A DNA stretch of 62,000 nucleotides from Tubiluchus corallicola (taxonomy: Eukaryota > Priapulida > Priapulimorpha > Priapulimorphida > Tubiluchidae), in assembly GCA_030141605.1 (NCBI GenBank), contig JAQGDQ010000093.1:1-62000 (forward strand), read 5' to 3'. Shown here in pieces: positions 28,084 to 37,526 of the stretch. The notes under the pieces were generated by a model. It was not told the DNA's origin. It did not search any database and was given only the letters and a program-made list of their open reading frames with translations. Numbering within the stretch: the first letter of the stretch is position 1; each line of letters begins with the position of its first letter. The position numbers and the translations under genes are program-made.

Positions 28084-28451
28084 ACTTTTATTCTTTTTAA
28101 AAGTTTCCGATGGGGGGAAACTCTAATTTATCTTTTTCATAATTTTTATCTTCCTCCCAACCTTGGGGGGAACCTTAAATTATTTTTCAAAATACATTCC
28201 AAAATTGATTCTTAAAATAATTCGAATACAAAGATAATCATAAAATGACAAAATGTCATGATGGGGGTGATATAAACGAAAAAACCACCATTTACATGGT
28301 GGCTAATTCTCTAATGGAAATTTGTTTAATTCAATGAAAAAACAAACGAGTGTTAAGTGTATAGTGATATACTACTTGAGTTGTGTGTGTAAGTATATAT
28401 ATCAAAAAGTTTAAAAAATGTATTTTGATAGAGATGTTATTAATTAACCCC
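28084..28451. other. AT-rich start of the accessory island
   Basis: No gene seen. It contains G-runs (near 28,111 and 28,163), a hairpin near 28,082-28,107 and the minus-strand terminator listed below. Confidence 0.5.
28279..28302 (-). terminator. Minus-strand terminator
   Basis: Stem CCACCAT / ATGGTGG with a 4-base loop, followed on the minus strand by six U. It would stop transcription entering from the island towards miaB. Confidence 0.7.
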
Positions 28452-28637
28452 TTAACCCCATATACCTTCCCATTCTTCATTTTGATAGATTGTAGTTCTA
28501 CCAAAAGGTATTTGTTTGTGAATACAGGTTAAGATAGAATCTGAGGTATAATAGTTTCTATTCTTAAATCTGTTTGGTTTTATCCAGTTCTTTCTTTCGA
28601 ATGATTTTAAGGTTTGATGAGTACTGTTTAACTTCAA
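28452..28637 (-). CDS. Small protein of unknown function
   Basis: 61 codons, ATG start, basic and aromatic-rich (KSFERKNWIKPNRFKNRNYY). It lies directly upstream of the minus-strand terminator, which weakly favours a real transcript. It may equally be a remnant of a mobile gene. Confidence 0.3.
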   Translation of the reverse strand: MKLNSTHQTLKSFERKNWIKPNRFKNRNYYTSDSILTCIHKQIPFGRTTIYQNEEWEGIWG

Positions 28638-28719
28638 AACTTATTGGACAAATTGATGCTTAAAGTTAAGAAATAGTTTTATAATTCAAATTCTCTTTTT
28701 TATGGTGATGATAATTCAC

Positions 28720-30180
28720 TGTTGACTTGTTCGAAACTCGCAGAGTTTTCAATAAATCAAAAGTGCTACACTGCGATTTTCTGATTCCTTTTTCTTCTTT
28801 CATTTAGCGTTTTTATTTTAATGTTTTCACGATTGCCCAGTACCTGTTTTTGCCTTCCAAAATACACGTCGGCAGGTGTAACATTCTTGAGTGATTCATG
28901 ATACCGGTGGTTGTTGTAATTATCTACAAACTCCTGTAGAACCGTCCTTAGTTCATCAGGAAAGTAGTAATTATCCAACTTTACCTGATTTTTCATGGTG
29001 CGGTGGTAACGCTCAATTTCCCCTTATGTTTGAGGGTGGTATGGGGCTCCACGTACATGTCCCATTTTGGTATCTTTTAAAAAGCTTTGAAACTCGTTTG
29101 ATATGTAGCACGCTCCATTATCGGAGAGTAACCTGGGACAATCGCCTGCAGGTATTTTGGCCGTATGTAAAGCCTTTTGAATAACATGCTTGGCATCGGC
29201 CGACTCAATGCTTTGGCAAAGCTCCCAGGTGACGATATAACTTGAATAATCTCCATTACGGTAGCCAAATAATACCAGCCCCATCCAATGATTTTAAAGT
29301 AGGTGAAATCGGTTTGCCATTGCTGGTGCACACGCGTGGTCTTATCTTTAAACTCATCGGATGCAGCCATTAAAAGCCACGCAGGAGATGTGATTAGCAC
29401 TTGCTCTTTGAGAATCCGATATACGCTGGATTCGCTGATAAACCACTTTTGATGGTCGGTGATGTGGTGGGCTAGTTCCCTAGGCGATAAGTCTGTACGT
29501 TACAAAGCGGTGTCTAAAACCAGTTCTCGTTCTTTGTTGGATATCTTGTCCCAGAACTTTTTGCGTTTTACCGGCTTGGGCTTGAGTGCATCATATCCTC
29601 CCTCAAGGAAGCGTTTGTACCACTCGTAAAAGGTACTTCGGCTGATGTCAAGTTCTTCAAGTGTGCGCTTAACTCCGAATTCCGAATCTTGAACAATACG
29701 GATAATTTCCATCTTTTCACTGGCGCTTCGTCTCATATATTTATAAGTTACACGGTTCCAGTTAAGCTTTTTTTAAGCATGCGTACTTCCAAACTCAACT
29801 CTGCTAAAAGCTGCTTTAGGTCGTGGTTCTCGTTCTTTAAACCGTTTACTTCGCCCGATGTAGCTTCCCGTTTAATGTCACCTGCAAGGCGTTTTTTGCC
29901 AGCTTCCATAAAATCTTTACTCCACTTGTAATAAAGGTTCGCGTTGATGCCTTCTTTTAGGCATAACTCGGCAATGCTATATTCGCCACGCATGCCCTCT
30001 AGTACAATCCTGATTTTTTCTTCAGCTGATTACTTCTTCCTCGTGTGTCTCTTAATCTCTTTTACCTTTTGTTCGGTAGTCTGTTTTTTTGCCTTCATCT
30101 TATTCGTTTTTATTGGTTATAATTTAAGAAATGTCTCTCTTAATTTTTAAACCAATTTGTCCGAATTAAGCTGAAGATTT
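28720..30180 (-). mobile_element. Probable extent of the decayed IS3-family element
   Basis: Ends are approximate: a TGTTGACTTGTTCG stretch near 28,720 and TTCGGACAAATTGG (minus strand) near 30,165 could be diverged terminal repeats. No target duplication was identified. Confidence 0.4.
28766..30104 (-). pseudogene. Decayed IS3-family transposase (OrfA and OrfB)
   Basis: The minus strand reads an OrfA-like helix-turn-helix and leucine-zipper protein (KEGINANLYYKWSKDFMEAG, QLLAELSLEVRMLKK). A second HTH part follows (LDISRSTFYEWYKRFLEGG), then an integrase core (WQTDFTYFKIIGW, LLSDNGACYISNEF, FVDNYNNHRYHESL). The acidic residues of the DDE core are visible. The frame is broken by at least three defects: a TAA near 30,029 after RKK, a stop near 29,500, one frameshift near 29,200 and a TAA near 29,022 before GEIERYHRT. 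It cannot make an active enzyme. It borders the arabinose-like operon. Confidence 0.85.
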
Positions 30181-30202
30181 ACAGTTATGTCATTTCTTTT
30201 CT

Positions 30203-30210
30203 TACCTTTG
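30203..30210 (+). promoter_or_regulatory. Candidate -7 box before the UbiA-type gene
   Basis: TACCTTTG matches TAnnTTTG only five bases before the GTG start, which would make a leaderless or near-leaderless transcript. Alternatively the operon reads from further upstream. Confidence 0.3.
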
Positions 30211-30214
30211 AAAT

Positions 30215-31087
30215 GTGATTTATGTAAAACTTTTTAGACTTAATAACTGGGTTAAAAATCTTTTTATTTTTTTACCCCTTTTTTTCTCTGGGGAATTTTT
30301 TAACCCTATAAAAATCACAAATACATTTTATGTTACTCTTGGTTTTTCATTGGTTACAAGTTTTATATACATCATCAATGATATTTTTGATATAGAATTT
30401 GACAAAATTCATCCAGAAAAAAGAAACAGACCAATTCCTTCAGGAAAAATTTCCGTAAAACAATCAATGATATTAGGGATTTGTCTTTTGTCAGTGGGGT
30501 TAATAAGTATTTGGAATGTTTCATTTGATAGTTTTTTACTTACTATATTATACATAATATTAAATTTTCTCTACTCTATAAAACTAAAACAAATACCCAT
30601 TGTAGATTTTATAATTGTCGCTACTGGTTTTGTCATAAGAATTTTAATCGGAGGTGAAATTGGAAATGTAGAATTAACACAATGGATGATTGTAATGGTT
30701 TTCCTCCTTTCTCTTTTTATTGCCGTGACCAAAAGAAGAGATGATGTATACCAATATGAATTGAAAAAGAAAATAAACCGTAAAGTGGTTTCAGAATATA
30801 CTGTAAATTACATGGATAAGTTAATAACTATAATATCCTCTGTTCTACTAGTTTCTTATTTGTTATTTATTACATCTGAAAGTGTAATTTCACGGTATCC
30901 TTCTAAATATTTAATTGTTTCTTTTTTGTTTGTTCTAGTAGGTGTATTTAGATACAATCAAATTACATATGTTAAAAACAAAAGTGGTTCTCCAATAAAA
31001 ATCTTCTTTAAAGACAAATTTCTTCAAATAACCTTATTACTATGGGGATTAACTTTCTTCCTTATAATCTATTCATATAAATTATAG
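30215..31087 (+). CDS. UbiA-family prenyltransferase, decaprenyl-phosphate phosphoribosyltransferase-like
   Basis: 290 residues with about eight to nine membrane helices. The first Asp-rich motif is NDIFDIEFDKIHPEKRNRP at about residue 50, the form typical of the phosphoribosyl-transferring branch (DPPR synthase, Rv3806c-like) and not of the ubiquinone branch. The second acidic motif is KRRDDVYQYE near residue 170. It would transfer phosphoribose from PRPP to polyprenyl phosphate, the first step of the polyprenyl-phosphoarabinose route. The GTG start is the only choice near the conserved WVKNLFIFLP. The next gene starts 3 bases after its stop. Confidence 0.8.
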   Translation: MIYVKLFRLNNWVKNLFIFLPLFFSGEFFNPIKITNTFYVTLGFSLVTSFIYIINDIFDIEFDKIHPEKRNRPIPSGKISVKQSMILGICLLSVGLISIWNVSFDSFLLTILYIILNFLYSIKLKQIPIVDFIIVATGFVIRILIGGEIGNVELTQWMIVMVFLLSLFIAVTKRRDDVYQYELKKKINRKVVSEYTVNYMDKLITIISSVLLVSYLLFITSESVISRYPSKYLIVSFLFVLVGVFRYNQITYVKNKSGSPIKIFFKDKFLQITLLLWGLTFFLIIYSYKL

Positions 31088-31090
31088 ATT

Positions 31091-32383
31091 ATGAATGAAA
31101 TGAACAGTTGGGGAAATTATCCTAAACATAATTCAAAGTATAATGACTTTGATATTGATAATAAATCTAGTTTGTTTAGAGGAAAAACTATACCATATGG
31201 AAATGGAAGGTCTTATGGTGATTCATGTTTAAGTGAAAATATTATCGGATTTAAGAAGTGGAATCATTTCCTTTCTTTTAAAAAAAATTCAGGTTTATTA
31301 AAAATTCAATCTGGAGTTCTACTTAGTGAAATTATAGAAGTAATTATTCCCAATGGATGGTTTTTAAAAGTTAATCCTGGAACCAAATTAATTACTGTTG
31401 GTGGTGCAATTGCCTCTGATATTCATGGGAAAAACCATCATATTGAAGGTTGTTTTTCAGAGTGTGTCAACTGGTTCAATTTACTATTACCTTCAGGAAA
31501 AATTTTAAAATGTAGTAGAGAGGAAAATCAAGATTTGTTTTTTTCAACATGTGGAGGGATGGGACTTACTGGATTTATTTTGGAAATAGAATTACAACTT
31601 AAAAAAATTAACTCCATATACATCAATCAAAAAACCATTAAAACAAAAAATCTTAAAGAGACATTCGAGGTTTTTGAAACTATTAAAAATGAACCTTACT
31701 CTGTTGCTTGGATTGATTGTCTATCTAAGGGAGATAAAATAGGTAGAAGTTTAATTATGAGTGGGGATTTTGATGACGATGGAGATTTAAATTACTCCCC
31801 TAAAAAAAGATTAAATATTCCATTTAATTTTCCTTCATTTTCACTTAATACACTAACGGTTAAGATTTTCAATTTTTTATACTACAATAGAGTATTTAAG
31901 AAAATTTCATTTCAAAAAGTAGAATTTGATTCATTTTTCTTCCCTTTAGATTCAATTAGAAATTGGAATAGAATCTATGGAAAAAAAGGATTCACTCAAT
32001 ATCAGTTTATCTTACCTAAACAAGAAAGTTTTGAGGGTTTAAAATCTATTCTTAACGAGATTTCAAACTCTGGTAAAGGTTCGTTTCTTGCAGTATTAAA
32101 ACTATACGGAAAGAAAAATAGGAATTACTTATCTTTTCCTCTTGAAGGGTATAGTTTAGCTCTCGATTTTAAAATTGAAAAGGGGTTATTTGAACTGTTA
32201 GATAGATTAGATGAAATTGTTTTAAAACATAAGGGGAGAATTTACCTTTCGAAAGATGTTAGAGTATCAAAAGAAGTTTTTGAAAAAGGATATCCACAAA
32301 TTAACAAGTTTAGAGAAATTCGTAAAAAATATAGGTTAAACGAGGTTTTTTCCTCATTACAATCCAAAAGAGTTGGAATTTAA
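31091..32383 (+). CDS. FAD-linked oxidase, DprE1-like
   Basis: 430 residues. The N-terminal FAD-binding PCMH-type domain has PYGNGRSYGDSCLSE (near residue 36), VNPGTKLITVGGAIASDIHGKNHH, and ECVNWFNLLLPSG. This closely follows the decaprenylphosphoryl-ribose 2'-oxidase (DprE1) pattern. The C-terminal substrate-binding domain ends in RLNEVFSSLQSKRVGI. It should oxidise the 2'-OH of a polyprenylphosphoryl-ribose to the keto intermediate. Its frame overlaps the next gene by 11 bases, so the pair is coupled as in mycobacterial dprE1-dprE2. Confidence 0.82.
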   Translation: MNEMNSWGNYPKHNSKYNDFDIDNKSSLFRGKTIPYGNGRSYGDSCLSENIIGFKKWNHFLSFKKNSGLLKIQSGVLLSEIIEVIIPNGWFLKVNPGTKLITVGGAIASDIHGKNHHIEGCFSECVNWFNLLLPSGKILKCSREENQDLFFSTCGGMGLTGFILEIELQLKKINSIYINQKTIKTKNLKETFEVFETIKNEPYSVAWIDCLSKGDKIGRSLIMSGDFDDDGDLNYSPKKRLNIPFNFPSFSLNTLTVKIFNFLYYNRVFKKISFQKVEFDSFFFPLDSIRNWNRIYGKKGFTQYQFILPKQESFEGLKSILNEISNSGKGSFLAVLKLYGKKNRNYLSFPLEGYSLALDFKIEKGLFELLDRLDEIVLKHKGRIYLSKDVRVSKEVFEKGYPQINKFREIRKKYRLNEVFSSLQSKRVGI

Positions 32384-33116
32384 AAATAAGACAGTTTTAA
32401 TATTAGGAGGTAATAGTGATGTTGGAAAGTCACTTGCAAAAGATTTTGGTAAACTTGGTTCAAATTTAATCTTAACATCAAGAAAAGAGGGACAACTAGA
32501 TTCATTCAAATCTGATTTAGAGATAAGAAATGAAATTAATTGTGATATTGAGTTATTCGATGTTTTAGATTTTAAATCACATGATTCATTTTATAAGAAA
32601 CTAAAAACAAAACCAGATATTGTTATAACCTGTATTGGATATCTTGACAAACAAGAGGATTCACAGATTGATTTTCAAGAATCTCTTATATCAATTCAGA
32701 CTAATTTTACTGGTCTTGTAAGCATTCTTAATATTATTTCAAATGATTTTGAGGAAAGAGGTAAAGGAATAATAGTTGGAATGAGTTCAGTGGCAGGAGA
32801 TAGAGGGAGAGGTTCTAATTACATATATGGAAGTTCTAAATCTGCTTTTTCCTCATTTTTAAGTGGATTAAGAAATCGATTAAATAAGTCAGGTGTAAAA
32901 GTAATTACAATCAAACCAGGATTTATTGAAACTAAAATGACAGGTCATTTAGACTTACCAAAGATGCTAACTACAAAACCTGATGATATTTCAAAAAGTA
33001 TTATTAACTCAATCACAAAGAAGAAAAATGTAATTTATTCTAAGTGGTTCTGGGAGTTTATTATGTTGATAATTAAAGTGATTCCTGAAACTATTTTTAA
33101 AAAATTGACATTATGA
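32373..33116 (+). CDS. Short-chain dehydrogenase/reductase, DprE2-like
   Basis: 247 residues. Rossmann motif GGNSDVGKSLAKDFG near residue 12, SSVAGDRGRGSNYIYGSSKS with the catalytic Ser and Tyr-x3-Lys near residue 150, and a hydrophobic C-terminus (WFWEFIMLIIKVIPE) suggesting membrane association. With the DprE1-like oxidase it would epimerise ribose to arabinose by reducing the keto intermediate. The start appears to be TTG at 32373, inside the upstream gene. The stop overlaps the next ATG (ATGA). Confidence 0.82.
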   Translation: MEFKNKTVLILGGNSDVGKSLAKDFGKLGSNLILTSRKEGQLDSFKSDLEIRNEINCDIELFDVLDFKSHDSFYKKLKTKPDIVITCIGYLDKQEDSQIDFQESLISIQTNFTGLVSILNIISNDFEERGKGIIVGMSSVAGDRGRGSNYIYGSSKSAFSSFLSGLRNRLNKSGVKVITIKPGFIETKMTGHLDLPKMLTTKPDDISKSIINSITKKKNVIYSKWFWEFIMLIIKVIPETIFKKLTL

Positions 33117-34165
33117 AAAGAATAAAAAATATTTTAAGCGAAAAACTTTTTTTGATTGGACTTATCCTAATTAATATTTTATTATATCCCGTTGTTGATC
33201 CGGATTCAGGATTCTTATCACAACATAATAAATTACTAGACTATTCTAATAATAATATTGAATCAGAATTTTCCGAAAAATCTGAAATGTCTTTTGTTTT
33301 AGGTTCATCTTATTATGGTGATACAGAAAATTATATTAAAATGGCTATGGATGATTCAAGTTTTTCTCCTTACAAATACAGAGTACTTTATCCAGAAATA
33401 GTGGGTTTCATGTCAAACTTTTGGTTTGGTTCAAAAAATTATATACCCATTATTTACACATCAATATTTATAAACTACATTATTTGTCTTTTAATTTTAA
33501 TGTTTACTTTTTCTTATTTTAACAACTATTCAGATTACCCCCTACTTATTTCCCTATGTATATTAACATCACCAGGGATTCTTAAAACTCTTCCAAATCT
33601 AATGATTGAAATTCCTTCAGTCTTTATAATGATTTTAATACTTATAAATTTGAAAAACACACGAACCCTCCCTCTTCTACTCATATTTGCAATGTTCATA
33701 AAAGAAGTTTTTGTGTTGTTGTCAATACCTCTATTTTTTACGTTTATTAAGAATCGTTCTTCATTTTATTTTTTATGTTCATTAATTCCACCAGTAATTT
33801 TTATACTTTTTAGAGTTTGGTTCAAAGATGACCCCTTATCAGTAAATTATGGATGGAAATTAAGTGAAGGGGAATTTAATCTTCATTACATAAATGGTAA
33901 ATTCGGTAGTTTACGTAGTACTATTGTTACCATACTTAGAATTTTATTTATTTTATCTCCGTTCTACTTACTTTTTTCAAAAAAACATTACATAAATGGT
34001 AGGTTTTTTAAACAAAATCTTCCATGGATTTTCTTTATAGTATTTGTTATTATCTCTGGATTATTTCTGTCTAGTAGATTAATAAGACCTTGGGTTATTA
34101 TAACTCCTGTCATTTTTTATTTAACATACACTTACAATGAAGAAAAATCTGATTTATTTAATTGA
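33113..34165 (+). CDS. Polytopic membrane protein, possible GT-C glycosyltransferase
   Basis: 350 residues with about nine hydrophobic segments. A first extracytoplasmic loop contains GDTENYIKMA near residue 69; an acidic motif in this loop is usual in GT-C enzymes that use polyprenyl-phospho-sugars. Its place in the operon, after the enzymes that would make such a donor, supports this reading, but I recognise no specific family. It overlaps both neighbours (4 bases upstream, 29 bases downstream). Confidence 0.5.
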   Translation: MKRIKNILSEKLFLIGLILINILLYPVVDPDSGFLSQHNKLLDYSNNNIESEFSEKSEMSFVLGSSYYGDTENYIKMAMDDSSFSPYKYRVLYPEIVGFMSNFWFGSKNYIPIIYTSIFINYIICLLILMFTFSYFNNYSDYPLLISLCILTSPGILKTLPNLMIEIPSVFIMILILINLKNTRTLPLLLIFAMFIKEVFVLLSIPLFFTFIKNRSSFYFLCSLIPPVIFILFRVWFKDDPLSVNYGWKLSEGEFNLHYINGKFGSLRSTIVTILRILFILSPFYLLFSKKHYINGRFFKQNLPWIFFIVFVIISGLFLSSRLIRPWVIITPVIFYLTYTYNEEKSDLFN

Positions 34166-34712
34166 TTTTGATGGAACAATTACAAATGGGGATTCATTAA
34201 TTAAATTCTCTTTTTTTTCATTAGGAATATTTCAATTTTTAAAATTTTGGTTATCCGTTTTATTTCTATTCCCTTTTTATTCGAGGAGTGATTTAAAAGA
34301 AATGTTTTATTTAAATTTTAATGAATTCAAGTTAGATGATTTTAACCTTTTGAGTTTAGATTTTTTTAATCTAAAACTTAAAAAATCAATCAAAGAATCA
34401 TTTAAAGATTTTAACAAAAAAATAAATAAAGATTCTAAGACAGTAATTGTTTCAGCTAGTATCTCCAATTATCTAAAACCATGGTGTGATGAAATGGGTT
34501 TTGATTTAATTTCAACAGAGTTAGAAACTATAGATGGAAAATTAACAGGGAGGTTTTCAACTCCTAATTGTAATGGAAAAGAAAAGGTTAGAAGAATTAA
34601 AGAAAAATATAATCTAAAAGAATTTGATGAGATTCATGTTTTTGGAAATTCAAAAGGAGATTTTCCAATGTTAGAATTAGGAACACATAAATACTATAAG
34701 TTCTTTAAATAA
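34137..34712 (+). CDS. HAD-superfamily phosphatase (HAD-IB)
   Basis: 191 residues, cytoplasmic with a hydrophobic cap insertion. Motif I is DFDGTITNGDS, motif II VSASIS, motif III FGNSKGDFPML. In related pathways a phosphatase removes the 5-phosphate from polyprenylphosphoryl-ribose phosphate, and some UbiA enzymes of this type are fused to HAD domains. This would fill the missing step between the UbiA-type and DprE1-like enzymes. Last gene of the operon; no terminator seen before the convergent methyltransferase remnant. Confidence 0.78.
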   Translation: MKKNLIYLIDFDGTITNGDSLIKFSFFSLGIFQFLKFWLSVLFLFPFYSRSDLKEMFYLNFNEFKLDDFNLLSLDFFNLKLKKSIKESFKDFNKKINKDSKTVIVSASISNYLKPWCDEMGFDLISTELETIDGKLTGRFSTPNCNGKEKVRRIKEKYNLKEFDEIHVFGNSKGDFPMLELGTHKYYKFFK

Positions 34713-35035
34713 ACTTCTCCAAATCATACCCCACAAAATTCCTACCTAACTTATCACAGACTCTTCCTGTTGTTCCACTCCCCATAAAAGGGTCCAATAT
34801 CAATTCAAACTCTTTAGAAGTTTGAAGAATGGGTAGAGTGATAATTTCCTCAGGGAAAGGAGCTGGGTGTTCTCCTTCAATATCCAACTTTTGATTTGCT
34901 ACCGATGTTCTTACGATATCCTCATTCCAATAATCTCCCATATTCTTTCCTTTGATGTTAGGTAGATAGGGTGATATGGAGTTTGAGTATTCTCCCTTTA
35001 CAATTCTGTGTCGAGGTGGTAGTGAGGGTTTTTCT
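34705..35035 (-). pseudogene. DNA methyltransferase C-terminal remnant
   Basis: An ATG-started frame (34941-34705) ends with PFPEEIITLPILQTS, then LILDPFMGSGTTG, the SAM-binding motif I placed C-terminally as in beta-class N4/N6 methyltransferases. The same frame is open back to about 35,035 and then meets a stop. The catalytic (D/S)PP(Y/W) motif and the N-terminal half are absent. It is a truncated modification gene from a former restriction or mobile unit. Confidence 0.75.
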
Positions 35036-35414
35036 TTACCCTATCATTTTCCTATGGGTGAAAATTTTTGTTCCGGTATTTTTTGATGAGGAATGGATTA
35101 GTGTAGAAAATCCATATGGGGAATCTGCTACCTCGATATAGTAAAACCTCCGATTCAGGTTTTCAGAAATTCAAACCCCTGAGTTCCGAGAAACATAGGG
35201 GTATTCTCCACCAATACTAATATACGAAAAAACCCTGAAAACACCAATAAAATCAAGGGTTTTTACAGAGATGGTGGTAGATTTTTTCCTATTAAAGATG
35301 TGTAGTTGAGAATAGGATTTAAAAAATAGGATTTTTACTCAAAATAGTTGGATAATTGGTTGTTTTTTCCTAAATTAGACATATAATGTTTAACACATCA
35401 AAAATAGGAACAAT
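35036..35414. other. Gap between methyltransferase remnant and recombinase gene
   Basis: No gene. It holds the repeated AATAGG motifs and probably the recombinase promoter. Confidence 0.5.
35282..35330. repeat. Short inverted and direct repeats upstream of the recombinase
   Basis: CCTATT at 35288-35293 is inverted relative to AATAGG at 35311-35316 and 35325-35330, each next to A/T runs. Such spaced short repeats could be binding sites of the downstream recombinase; this is inference. Confidence 0.35.
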
Positions 35415-36026
35415 ATGAAGGTGTTTTACTCTCGTGTTTCAACAATAGAACAAAACGAATCAAGACAAATTCAAAATCTTGAAGGATTTGATGAAATCCT
35501 AATAGATAAAGAATCAGGACTTACACCGCTGTTTGAAAGAAAGAACGGAGGAAAACTAAGAAAGTGGATTGATGAAGGTGTTTTAACTCATTTAGAGGTT
35601 CACTCAATTGACCGATTGGGTCGTGATACTTTATCTGTTCTTCAGGTATGGAAAGAACTAACTGAAAGGGGAATCCGAGTTGTTTGTAGAAATCCCAACT
35701 TCCAAAATCTTAATGATAATGGTGAAAAAGATTACTTCTCTGAACTACTCTTGAACATATTATCGACCATGTCATCTTTTGAGAAATCACTTATATCTCA
35801 AAGACAAATGGAAGGAATCCGAGTGGCACAGATGATGGGTAAATACAAAAACAGAAAGAAGAGAGGTAAGGAAACTACAATGAAGTTCCTTCAAAAACAT
35901 TCTAAGGCAATCGAATATCTTGAAATGGGATTAAAAGGAAGTGAGGTTGGAAGATTATGTGATTTGAATAAGAATACAATTACCAAGATTAAAAAATATA
36001 TAAAACCAAATCTTCAATTAGTTTAG
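35415..36026 (+). CDS. Serine recombinase (resolvase/invertase family)
   Basis: 203 residues. The N-terminal catalytic domain starts MKVFYSRVSTIEQNESRQ with nucleophile Ser10, followed by EVHSIDRLGRDTLSVLQ and a dimer helix (STMSSFEKSLISQRQMEGI). The C-terminal region is a helix-turn-helix (GSEVGRLCDLNKNTITKIKK). Size and layout fit small resolvases. It sits beside repeats that could be its site. Low GC like the rest of the island. Confidence 0.88.
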   Translation: MKVFYSRVSTIEQNESRQIQNLEGFDEILIDKESGLTPLFERKNGGKLRKWIDEGVLTHLEVHSIDRLGRDTLSVLQVWKELTERGIRVVCRNPNFQNLNDNGEKDYFSELLLNILSTMSSFEKSLISQRQMEGIRVAQMMGKYKNRKKRGKETTMKFLQKHSKAIEYLEMGLKGSEVGRLCDLNKNTITKIKKYIKPNLQLV

Positions 36027-36055
36027 TGATTACCTGATTACCGTAATCAAATAAA

Positions 36056-36193
36056 ATGAATAAAAAAGAAAAGAAACATAGGAAACTCCTTTCAATTGAG
36101 ATAATGGAAAAACAGAAGGTTGAGGAGTGGGAGAGAGATGATGTATATAAAGATATATCTTTATACGAATGGGTAGAATTAAAGGTGAAATGA
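36056..36193 (+). CDS. Small charged protein of unknown function
   Basis: 45 codons from ATG 36056 (MNKKEKKHRKLLSIEIMEK), 30 bases after the recombinase stop and ending within a terminator stem. The position suggests a co-transcribed small gene. No family recognised. Confidence 0.45.
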   Translation: MNKKEKKHRKLLSIEIMEKQKVEEWERDDVYKDISLYEWVELKVK

Positions 36194-36213
36194 GAGTTTC
36201 ACCTTTCTTTTTA
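36181..36213 (+). terminator. Terminator of the recombinase unit
   Basis: 10-bp stem AAAGGTGAAA / TTTCACCTTT with a 6-base loop and a T-rich tail. The tail runs into the target duplication of the IS256-family element. Confidence 0.8.
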
Positions 36214-36268
36214 TAAGACACTGTTTCACAAAGTGTTAAAACTAAAAAAATACCGAGGGTTTGGCTAT

Positions 36269-37465
36269 TTATAGCTGGACCCTTTTTTCAAATATAACTA
36301 AGAACTGATTCAAGACAATGCCCCAGTTTCTGATTGGCATTGACCATTTTTTAGTTGCTTCTCTGGTTGCCAAAAATACAGATTTCATTACAGCCTGGTC
36401 TGACGGGAATGAAAGTTTGTTTTTTGTGTATTTTCTGATTTTTCCGTTGAGATTCTCAATCAGGTTGGTTGTATAAATTATCTTTCTGATTTCCAGCGGA
36501 AACTCAAAGAATACTGTTAGATCTTCCCAGTTGTCTCGCCAGCTTTTAATTGCGTAAGAGTATTTATCCTCCCAAGCTGCTGCAAAATCTTCTAAAGCTG
36601 CTTTTGCAGCCTCTTTTGTAGGGGCATTATAGATTTGCTTCATATCTTTTGTAAATGCCTTTTTATCTTTCCAAACCACGTATCTGCTTGCGTTACGGAT
36701 TTGATGAACAACACATATTTGTGTTTTAGATTCAGGGAAAACAGTTCGGATAGTATCTGTAAAACCATTCAAGTTATCTGTTGCCGTAATCAGAATATCG
36801 TTAACTCCACGGGCTTTCATATCGGTAAGTACGTTCATCCAAAAGGCAGCGGACTCACTCTTGCCCAACCATAAGCCAAGAACCTCTTTTTTCCCATCTC
36901 TGCGAAGTCCTACGGCAATGTAAACGGTTTTGTTGACGACCTTAGAGTTCTCCCGCACTTTAAATACAATGCCATCCATCCAAACAATTAGGTATACAAT
37001 TTCCAGAGGTCGGTTCTGCCACGCTACAATGTCGTTGGTGACTGAATCGGTAATCCTTGATATGGTGGATGTAGAAACTTCAAAACCGTATAGCTCCCGA
37101 ATTTGCTCTTCAATATCGCTATTACTCATTCCTTTAGCATAAAACGAAACAATGATATTCTCTAAGCCATCGACCATGTTCCCTCCTTTGGGTACAATCA
37201 TCGGATTAAACGAAGCATCACGGTCTCGGGGAACCTGAATGTTGGATTCTCCCAGAGTGGTTCGGACTCTCTTCTCTGAATAGCCATTGCGGGCATTCTG
37301 ATTATCCGATTTTTGATTCTTATCATAGCCTAAATGACCATCGAGTTCTCCTTCAAGCATCTTTTCAATGCCTCGTTTTTGGAGCTCTTGTAAAAAACCA
37401 TTGAGCTCTTCCCCTGAATTAAACTGTTCAAGGAAATCATCATTTAATAAATCTTCTTTTTTCAT
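36269..37465 (-). CDS. IS256-family transposase (mutator type)
   Basis: 398 residues, full length. The DDE core is visible: Asp in [13 protein letters not shown], Asp in [11 protein letters not shown], and Glu in [14 protein letters not shown]. Also typical are GHLGYDKNQ and [13 protein letters not shown] at the N-terminus. The reading frame and both element ends are intact, so this copy is probably active. Confidence 0.95.
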   Translation of the reverse strand: MKKEDLLNDDFLEQFNSGEELNGFLQELQKRGIEKMLEGELDGHLGYDKNQKSDNQNARNGYSEKRVRTTLGESNIQVPRDRDASFNPMIVPKGGNMVDGLENIIVSFYAKGMSNSDIEEQIRELYGFEVSTSTISRITDSVTNDIVAWQNRPLEIVYLIVWMDGIVFKVRENSKVVNKTVYIAVGLRRDGKKEVLGLWLGKSESAAFWMNVLTDMKARGVNDILITATDNLNGFTDTIRTVFPESKTQICVVHQIRNASRYVVWKDKKAFTKDMKQIYNAPTKEAAKAALEDFAAAWEDKYSYAIKSWRDNWEDLTVFFEFPLEIRKIIYTTNLIENLNGKIRKYTKNKLSFPSDQAVMKSVFLATREATKKWSMPIRNWGIVLNQFLVIFEKRVQL

Positions 37466-37494
37466 TACTGTCTAAAGTTTTAAAATTAAACAAA

Positions 37495-37526
37495 AAAATG
37501 CCGAGGGTTGCAACCCTCGGCATTTT
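37495..37526. promoter_or_regulatory. Perfect 32-bp palindrome inside the IS256-family element
   Basis: Arms AAAATGCCGAGGGTTG and its exact complement with no loop, 29 bases upstream of the transposase ATG and inside the right terminal repeat. With flanking A/T runs it works as a bidirectional terminator in form and may shield the transposase from outside transcription. The left end carries a related half (ACCGAGGGTT). Confidence 0.7.

Noticed and set aside
28891-29184. 97-codon plus-strand frame
   Set aside because: Antisense to the decayed IS3 transposase.
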